Source: Salinarimonas sp051117315
GTDB taxonomy: Bacteria > Pseudomonadota > Alphaproteobacteria > Rhizobiales > Beijerinckiaceae
DNA length: 64,000 nt
Reading direction: 5' to 3'
NCBI GenBank assembly: GCA_051117315.1
Contig: JBNPEA010000052.1
Location: 10,244-74,243, forward strand
The notes beneath the pieces were generated by a model that saw only the letters and a list, made by a program, of their open reading frames with translations, ran no database searches and had not been told where the DNA came from. Positions 59,081 to 64,000 of the stretch are shown piece after piece; positions within the stretch are counted from its first letter, which is position 1; each line of letters begins with the position of its first letter. A program made the translations under genes and the position numbers.

Positions 59081-60139
59081 ATGGTTCTGGACGGGGGCTG
59101 GACGGGCGCGCGCGCGATGCGCCTCGCCGTCGCGGGGCTCGCTGCCCTGCTGCTCGGCGCGTCGGGCGGCCTCGGGCCGGCGATCGGGCAGGAAACCGGG
59201 CTCGAGGGCGGGCAAGCCGCGGCCTGCGCGTACACGGTCGACGGGGAATGCGACGAGCCGGGGATCGGCACCGGCGTCTGCGCGGCGGGCACCGACGCCT
59301 GGGATTGCCGGCGCGAGGGTCCGCTCTCGGCGAACGCCTGCTACTACGCGCGCGACGGGGAGTGCGACGAGCCCGGCACCGGCACCGGCCTGTGCCCGCC
59401 GGGCACGGACACGAAGGATTGCCGCGGCCGTCCGAGCCCGGTCTTCTCCGGCCGGGACGATCGCGTCTTCGTCGACGCGACGCGCCCGCCCTGGAGCAGC
59501 ATCGGCCGGCTCGAGACCGAGAACGGCCATTGCACGGGCGTGCTCGTCGGCCCGCGGCTGGTGCTGACGGCCGCCCATTGCCTGTTCGAGGCGGAGACCT
59601 CGAACGTCCGCGACCCCGCGGTCGAGTTCGTCGCCGGGCTGGACGGGCCGCGCGCGGTGGCCCGCAGCGCCGTGGTGCGGGAGATCCTGGCGGACGGGTT
59701 CGACAACGCGCGTCATGCGGACACGAGCGACATCGACGGGCTCGACTGGGCCTTCCTCGTCCTCGCCGATCCGATCGGCGACGTCGCCGGCTTCATGCGG
59801 ATCGATCCGGGCGCGGCGGCGGACCTCGCGCGCCACTTCGAGGAGGGCCTGCTCGCCGCCGTGACGCAGGCGGGCTACAGTGCCGACAGCCACCTGAAGC
59901 TCACGGCCCACGAAGGCTGCGCCATCACCCGGCTGTTCGACGACGGCACGTTCTTCCACGATTGCGACGCGATCGACGGCGATTCCGGCTCGCCGATTTT
60001 CCGCCCCGAAGGGGACGGCTTCGTCGTGCTCGGCTTGATGTCGGCGAGCTATCCCGACGGCGAGAGCCAGAACGAAATGGCGGTCGCGGCGCCGCGCTTC
60101 TACGAGGCCTGGCGGCGGCTCCTGAAGGAGGTGCGCTGA
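59081..60139 (+). CDS. secreted trypsin-like serine protease with two tandem Cys-rich repeats
   Basis: The 352-residue product has an N-terminal signal-like hydrophobic stretch (residues 13-30; an ATG at 59117 is an alternative start). Then come two near-identical Cys-rich units, at 49-76 and 87-114, each with spacing C-x7-C-x9-C-x8-C and a shared DGECDEPG core. The chymotrypsin-fold domain follows with His166 in LTAAHCLF, Asp222 in GLDWAFLVL and Ser302 in DGDSGSPIF. All catalytic residues are present, so an active extracytoplasmic protease is likely. The repeats may form disulfide modules for binding or maturation; no family name was recognised for them. Confidence 0.83.
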   Translation: MVLDGGWTGARAMRLAVAGLAALLLGASGGLGPAIGQETGLEGGQAAACAYTVDGECDEPGIGTGVCAAGTDAWDCRREGPLSANACYYARDGECDEPGTGTGLCPPGTDTKDCRGRPSPVFSGRDDRVFVDATRPPWSSIGRLETENGHCTGVLVGPRLVLTAAHCLFEAETSNVRDPAVEFVAGLDGPRAVARSAVVREILADGFDNARHADTSDIDGLDWAFLVLADPIGDVAGFMRIDPGAAADLARHFEEGLLAAVTQAGYSADSHLKLTAHEGCAITRLFDDGTFFHDCDAIDGDSGSPIFRPEGDGFVVLGLMSASYPDGESQNEMAVAAPRFYEAWRRLLKEVR

Positions 60140-60209
60140 CGCAGCCTCCCATCGGCCCGCCGTCGGCGTTATGCAGGGGCATCCACACGCACGAGCCGGA
60201 GATACCGCC

Positions 60210-61061
60210 ATGCCCCATCCCGCCCTTCAGCCCGGCGCCACCGCCGTCGTCACCGGCGGCGCCGCCGGGATCGGCCTCGCCGCCGCGAGGCGCTTCGCCG
60301 AGATGGACCTCAACATCGTCGTCGCCGATCTCGGCGAGGACCGTCTCGCGCAGGCGGCAGACGCGCTCGCGGCCGTCGCGCCGCGGGGCGGGCAGGCGGT
60401 GCTCGCCCGCGCCTGCGACGTCTCGCGCCTCGACGCGCTCGTCGCCCTCGAGGCGGAGGTCGCGGACCGGTTCGGCGGGACGGACGTGCTCATGAACAAT
60501 GCCGGCATCCAGCCGGGCAGCGCCCTCTACGGCCCCCGCGACGCCTGGGAGCGCGTGATCGCCGTGAACCTTTGGGGCGTGATCAACGGCGTCCAGGCGA
60601 TCGTGCCGGGGATGAAAGAGCGCGGCCGGCCCGGGCTCGTGATCAACACCGGCTCGAAGCAGGGCATCACCACCCCGCCGGGCGACCCGGCCTACAACGT
60701 CTCGAAGGCGGGCGTGAAGGCGCTCACCGAGGCGCTCGCCCACGACCTGCGCCAGGACCCGGGCTGCCCCATCTCCGCGCATCTGCTCATCCCCGGCTTC
60801 GTCTTCACCGGGCTGACGGCGCGCGGCCGCACCGAGAAGCCCGCCGGCGCCTGGACGCCGGAGGAGACCGTCGGCTTCATGCTGGAGCGCGTCGAGGCGG
60901 GCGACTTCTACGTCCTGTGCCCGGACAACGAGGTGACCCGCGCCATCGACGAGAAGCGCATCCTCTGGGCCGCCGGCGACATCGTCGAGAACCGCCCGGC
61001 GCTCTCGCGCTGGCATCCGGACTGGGGGGAGGCGTTCAAGGCGTACATGGAGAAGAGGTGA
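60210..61061 (+). CDS. SDR family oxidoreductase
   Basis: The ATG at 60210 has a GGAGA site and gives 283 residues. Motifs are TGGAAGIGLAAARRFAEMD near residue 14, DVLMNNAGIQPGSALYGPRD near 92, catalytic Ser in INTGSKQGI and Tyr-Lys in PAYNVSKAGVK near 165. The C-terminal part is longer than usual, with FVFTGLTARGRTEKPAGAW and an EKRILWAAGDIVENRPALSR segment rather than the GG tail of short SDRs. It probably reduces or oxidises a small carbonyl compound; no operon partner is evident. Confidence 0.88.
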   Translation: MPHPALQPGATAVVTGGAAGIGLAAARRFAEMDLNIVVADLGEDRLAQAADALAAVAPRGGQAVLARACDVSRLDALVALEAEVADRFGGTDVLMNNAGIQPGSALYGPRDAWERVIAVNLWGVINGVQAIVPGMKERGRPGLVINTGSKQGITTPPGDPAYNVSKAGVKALTEALAHDLRQDPGCPISAHLLIPGFVFTGLTARGRTEKPAGAWTPEETVGFMLERVEAGDFYVLCPDNEVTRAIDEKRILWAAGDIVENRPALSRWHPDWGEAFKAYMEKR

Positions 61062-61142
61062 GGCGGGGGTCGGCTCGCGGCCTCGCGATCGCCGGGGGGG
61101 ACCGGCAATCCGGGAGCGATGGATCGCAACGGACGAAGACGA

Positions 61143-61162
61143 TATAATTTGTCAATTGACAA
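61143..61162 (+). promoter_or_regulatory. promoter -10 box directly followed by a perfect 14-bp operator-like palindrome
   Basis: A consensus TATAAT lies at 61143-61148, and the perfect palindrome TTGTCAATTGACAA follows immediately at 61149-61162, 20 nt before the TTG start of the first gene. A repressor bound there would cover the transcription start, the usual autoregulation of toxin-antitoxin operons. AT-rich sequence here contrasts with the GC-rich surroundings. Confidence 0.75.
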
Positions 61163-61182
61163 GATAGCGATGGGGGCCTAGC

Positions 61183-61455
61183 TTGTCGCGCAAGAAGCAC
61201 ACGTCGAAAGAGATCGAGGCGGTGCTCCGGGAGCTGGAGGCTCTCGGGTGGGTCGTCGTGGAAGGGCGAGGGCACGCGTGGGGTCTGCTGCGATGCCCGG
61301 CCAACAGCACGGACTGCCGGTGCGGCGAGTTCTGCCAGATGTCGGTCTGGTCGACTCCCGAGGACCCCGAGCGGCATGCGAAGAAGCTGCGGCAGAAAGC
61401 TCTGGCGTGCATCAAGATCGACAAGGACGATGACGACCGTGGCACAGCAATTTGA
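61183..61455 (+). CDS. small Cys-containing protein, HicA-like toxin candidate
   Basis: A TTG at 61183, 6 nt after a GGGGG purine stretch, gives 90 residues. The N-terminus is basic with a helix (TSKEIEAVLRELEALGW), followed by two strands around GRGHAWGLL with a conserved-looking His31, a Cys cluster at C38, C45, C47 and C51 (possible zinc site), and an acidic C-terminus. The helix-strand-strand-His layout recalls the HicA RNase fold, but the Cys cluster is not a HicA feature. Homologues of this small protein occur with the partner gene in my recollection, uncharacterised. Overlap with the next gene suggests a co-translated pair. Confidence 0.6.
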   Translation: MSRKKHTSKEIEAVLRELEALGWVVVEGRGHAWGLLRCPANSTDCRCGEFCQMSVWSTPEDPERHAKKLRQKALACIKIDKDDDDRGTAI

Positions 61456-61999
61456 GTTCGAGCTCGTTTTCGCCCTCCCGGATGGCGATCATGATCCGTT
61501 TACGCTCTCGAATGCCGTCTTCGACGCGGGCTTCGAAGAGTCTCTGGTCGGTACAGGGGTCCCGGGCCTTCTCGGCGTCGAGCTCGAAGCGGAGGGCGAC
61601 GACGCCGAGAGCGTGATCCTGGGGGCCGCACGCGCCGTGATGAAGACGCTGCCGCCGGGAACGAGATTGCGCGAGGTGCGGCCCGACCTCGTGAGCCTGG
61701 CGGACGTCGCCGAGAAGCTGAACGTCAAGCGGCAGGCGCTACAACAGCGAAGGATGCCGCCACCGAGCATCGGCGGTCTCTACCGGATCGACGAGATCGC
61801 CGTCGCCTTGAGCGATGCGACGAAACCGGAGCCGGGGAGACGGCGCCCACGGTTCGACATGGAAAACATCGAGAAGTGGCTCCGCGCGGGCTGCGCTGCG
61901 CGCCGTGTCAATGCGAAGCTCACGACCTGCGAGCTCGATCCCGTATCGATCGAGTTCGTTGCAGAGAGGCGGGAGCGGCAGGAACGAGAAACGATCTGA
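61430..61999 (+). CDS. helix-turn-helix protein, antitoxin/regulator candidate paired with 61183-61455
   Basis: The ATG at 61430 is inside the end of the preceding gene (26-nt overlap) with an AAGGA site. The 189-residue product has an acidic N-terminal alpha/beta domain (FELVFALPDGDHDPFTLS, residues 10-80) and a central helix-turn-helix (VSLADVAEKLNVKRQALQQR, about 88-108) followed by GGLYRIDEIAVAL. The C-terminus is basic and helical. This is the plan of a HicB-like or MerR-like antitoxin that binds its own promoter. The pair lacks any named family that I can assign with certainty. Confidence 0.65.
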   Translation: MTTVAQQFEFELVFALPDGDHDPFTLSNAVFDAGFEESLVGTGVPGLLGVELEAEGDDAESVILGAARAVMKTLPPGTRLREVRPDLVSLADVAEKLNVKRQALQQRRMPPPSIGGLYRIDEIAVALSDATKPEPGRRRPRFDMENIEKWLRAGCAARRVNAKLTTCELDPVSIEFVAERRERQERETI

Positions 62000-62210
62000 T
62001 CATTGCTCGCCGTCTTCACGTCGCACTCTGCTCGGCGTGGCCACGGCATCGTGGGGCGGCCGTCATCGCCGGCGCCCTTGCATCGCATCATCAATCCCAC
62101 TATGTCCGACCGGACAATCCCCGCCCCAGCGCCAGCGTCATCACGCGGTCATGGTCGCGCCGCCACACCAAAAGGCGCGCCCGGAAGGCGGCTCCCGTTC
62201 GGAAGAGACC

Positions 62211-64000
62211 ATGCAGCTGCGCAACATCGCGATCATCGCGCATGTCGACCACGGCAAGACCACGCTCGTCGACAAGCTCCTCTCGCAGTCGGGGGCGTTT
62301 CGCGAGAACCAGCGCGTCGCCGAGCGCGTGATGGATTCGAACGACCTGGAGAAGGAGCGCGGCATCACCATCCTCGCCAAGGCGACCTCGGTCGTCTGGA
62401 AGGACGTGCGCATCAACATCGTCGACACGCCGGGCCACGCCGACTTCGGCGGCGAGGTGGAGCGCATCCTCTCCATGGTGGACGGCGCCATCGTGTTGGT
62501 CGACGCGGCCGAGGGGCCGATGCCGCAGACCAAGTTCGTGGTCTCGAAGGCGCTCAAGATCGGGCTGAAGCCGATCGTGGCGATCAACAAGATCGACCGT
62601 CCCGACGCGCGCCACGTCGAGGTGATCAACGAGGTCTTCGACCTCTTCGCCGCGCTCGACGCCACCGACGAGCAGCTCGACTTCCCGATCCTCTACGGCT
62701 CGGGCCGCGACGGCTGGATGGCCACCGCGCCGGAGGGGCCGCAGGACCAGGGCCTCGGACCGCTGTTCGACCTCGTGCTCGACCACGTGCCGCCGGCGGA
62801 CACCGATCCCGGCCCGTTCCGCATGCTCGGTACGCTGCTCGAGGCGAACCCCTTCCTGGGGCGTATCGTCACGGGGCGCATCGCCTCGGGCGTGGTGAAG
62901 CCCAACCAGACCATCAAGGTGCTCGACCGCAAGGGCGGCATCGTCGAGCAGGGCCGCGTCTCGAAGATCCTCGCCTTCCGCGGCATCGAGCGCCAGCCGA
63001 TCGAGCAGGGCGAGGCGGGCGACATCGTCTCCATCGCCGGCCTCTCGAAGGGCTCGGTGGCCGACACGTTCTGCGATCTCTCCGTCGAGACGCCGATCCA
63101 GGCGCAGCCGATCGACCCGCCGACCGTCACCATGTCCTTCATCGTCAACGACAGCCCGCTCGCGGGCACCGAGGGCGACAAGGTCACGAGCCGCATGATC
63201 CGCGACCGCCTGATGAAGGAGGCCGAGGGCAACGTCACGCTCAAGATCGAGGAATCGGCGGACAAGGACTCGTTCTACGTGTCGGGCCGCGGCGAGCTGC
63301 AGCTCGCGATCCTGATCGAGACCATGCGCCGCGAGGGCTTCGAGCTCGCCGTGTCGCGCCCGCGCGTCGTCTTCATGAAGGACGAGGCGACCGGCGAGAC
63401 GCTGGAGCCGGTCGAGGAGGTCGTGATCGACGTCGACGAGGAGCACGCTGGCGTCGTCGTGCAGAAGATGTCGGAGCGCAAGGGCGACATGATCGAGATG
63501 AAGCCGTCGGGCGGCAACCGCCAGCGGCTCGTGTTCTACGCCCCGACCCGCGGTCTGATCGGCTACCAGTCCGAGCTGCTCACCGACACGCGCGGCACCG
63601 CGATCATGAACCGGCTGTTCAAGGCCTACGAGCCCTACAAGGGCGAGATGGCCGGGCGCACCAACGGCGTGCTCATCTCCAACGAGATGGGCGAGGCGGT
63701 GGCCTTCGCCATGTGGAACCTGGAGGATCGCGGCCCGATGGTGATCGAGCCCGGCGCCAAGGTCTACCAGGGCATGATCATCGGCATCCACACCCGCGAC
63801 AACGACCTCGAGGTCAATGTCCTCAAGGGCAAGAAGCTCTCCAACGTGCGATCCACCGGCAAGGACGAGGCGGGGCGCCTCACCCCGCCGATCCGCATGA
63901 CGCTCGAGCGCTCGCTGGCCTGGATCCAGGACGACGAGCTCGTCGAGGTGACGCCCAAGAACATCCGCCTGCGCAAGGCCATCCTCGACCCCAACGAGCG
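62211..64000 (+). CDS. typA: GTP-binding translational regulator TypA/BipA (3' partial)
   Basis: The ATG at 62211 follows GGAAGAG and opens 596 codons to the window end; family members are about 605-610 residues, so only about ten are missing. The GTPase domain shows G1 AHVDHGKTTLVDKLL at residues 9-23, the G2/switch I ERGITILAK, G3 DTPGHADFGGEVE and G4 NKIDRP. Elongation-factor domain II (FLGRIVTGRIASGVVKPNQT) and the BipA-specific C-terminal region (FYAPTRGLIGYQSELLTDTR) follow. It binds the ribosome and supports 50S assembly and stress adaptation, especially at low temperature. The 211-nt gap upstream holds its promoter, with no clear motif seen. Confidence 0.97.
   Translation, partial: MQLRNIAIIAHVDHGKTTLVDKLLSQSGAFRENQRVAERVMDSNDLEKERGITILAKATSVVWKDVRINIVDTPGHADFGGEVERILSMVDGAIVLVDAAEGPMPQTKFVVSKALKIGLKPIVAINKIDRPDARHVEVINEVFDLFAALDATDEQLDFPILYGSGRDGWMATAPEGPQDQGLGPLFDLVLDHVPPADTDPGPFRMLGTLLEANPFLGRIVTGRIASGVVKPNQTIKVLDRKGGIVEQGRVSKILAFRGIERQPIEQGEAGDIVSIAGLSKGSVADTFCDLSVETPIQAQPIDPPTVTMSFIVNDSPLAGTEGDKVTSRMIRDRLMKEAEGNVTLKIEESADKDSFYVSGRGELQLAILIETMRREGFELAVSRPRVVFMKDEATGETLEPVEEVVIDVDEEHAGVVVQKMSERKGDMIEMKPSGGNRQRLVFYAPTRGLIGYQSELLTDTRGTAIMNRLFKAYEPYKGEMAGRTNGVLISNEMGEAVAFAMWNLEDRGPMVIEPGAKVYQGMIIGIHTRDNDLEVNVLKGKKLSNVRSTGKDEAGRLTPPIRMTLERSLAWIQDDELVEVTPKNIRLRKAILDPNE

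Noticed and set aside
1..64000. CRISPR arrays, rRNA genes, insertion sequences with terminal repeats, replication origin
   Set aside because: No regularly spaced repeats, rRNA segments, transposase genes or origin-type iterons were seen anywhere in the window.

Overview
The window is 64 kb of very GC-rich DNA with dense, mostly operonic bacterial genes and many ATGA/GTGA stop-start overlaps. ABC and TRAP uptake systems, LysR/LacI/AraC/GlxA regulators, SDR dehydrogenases and a palindromic repeat with a GTGGAA-CCGGTT core (common in Rhizobiales genomes) suggest a metabolically versatile alphaproteobacterium, probably Hyphomicrobiales. Genus cannot be fixed from the sequence.

Layout. (1) 1-11138: a carbohydrate block with the end of a PIG-L-type deacetylase, a DMT permease, a SIS-domain amino-sugar enzyme, a ribose-type ABC importer (binding protein, two permeases, double ATPase), a 3-hydroxyisobutyrate-dehydrogenase-like enzyme, a ThuA-like protein, and a cytoplasmic winged-helix/sugar-binding-protein fusion likely to be the sensor-regulator. 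(2) 11170-19676: an oxidative operon with SDR, M24 peptidase homologue, 2-oxoacid dehydrogenase E1 alpha and beta, a lipoyl-carrying E2 with a degenerate catalytic domain, an aldehyde dehydrogenase, a second E2 with an intact catalytic motif but no lipoyl domain, and SDR. (3) 19888-21318: a lone PAS protein and a LysR regulator around a palindromic repeat. (4) 21873-27168: a five-gene cassette resembling a polyprenyl-phosphate-pentose/glycolipid pathway (UbiA-type phosphoribosyltransferase, LPG-type membrane protein, GT4 glycosyltransferase, NAD epimerase, membrane-anchored EEP hydrolase). (5) 27188-37911: regulators and general functions (LysR/aldo-keto reductase pair, MFS, TerC, MscS, GlxA, DJ-1, SDR/AraC pair, HD hydrolase).

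(6) 37967-51065: catabolic genes mostly on the minus strand: a TRAP transporter, an APH-type kinase, and a compact operon of a NitT/TauT-type ABC importer with a HisD-family dehydrogenase, SDR and zinc alcohol dehydrogenase. The latter fits uptake and oxidation of a C3 sulfonate such as 2,3-dihydroxypropane-1-sulfonate. A divergent LacI regulator and a DegT aminotransferase follow; LacI-type operator-like sites precede both transcription units.

(7) 51401-57672: a likely genomic island. A tRNA-Gly(CCC) gene on the minus strand lies at the right edge, and a 45-bp perfect copy of its 3' part lies 6.2 kb away at the left edge. Between them are a D-aminoacylase-type amidohydrolase, a complete TRAP transporter and a divergent LysR regulator, with an integrase N-terminal remnant beside the tRNA. 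(8) 57828-64000: M50 protease, Cys-rich trypsin-like protease, SDR, a two-gene toxin-antitoxin-like unit with a consensus -10 box abutting a perfect 14-bp palindrome, and typA/bipA, which runs off the window.
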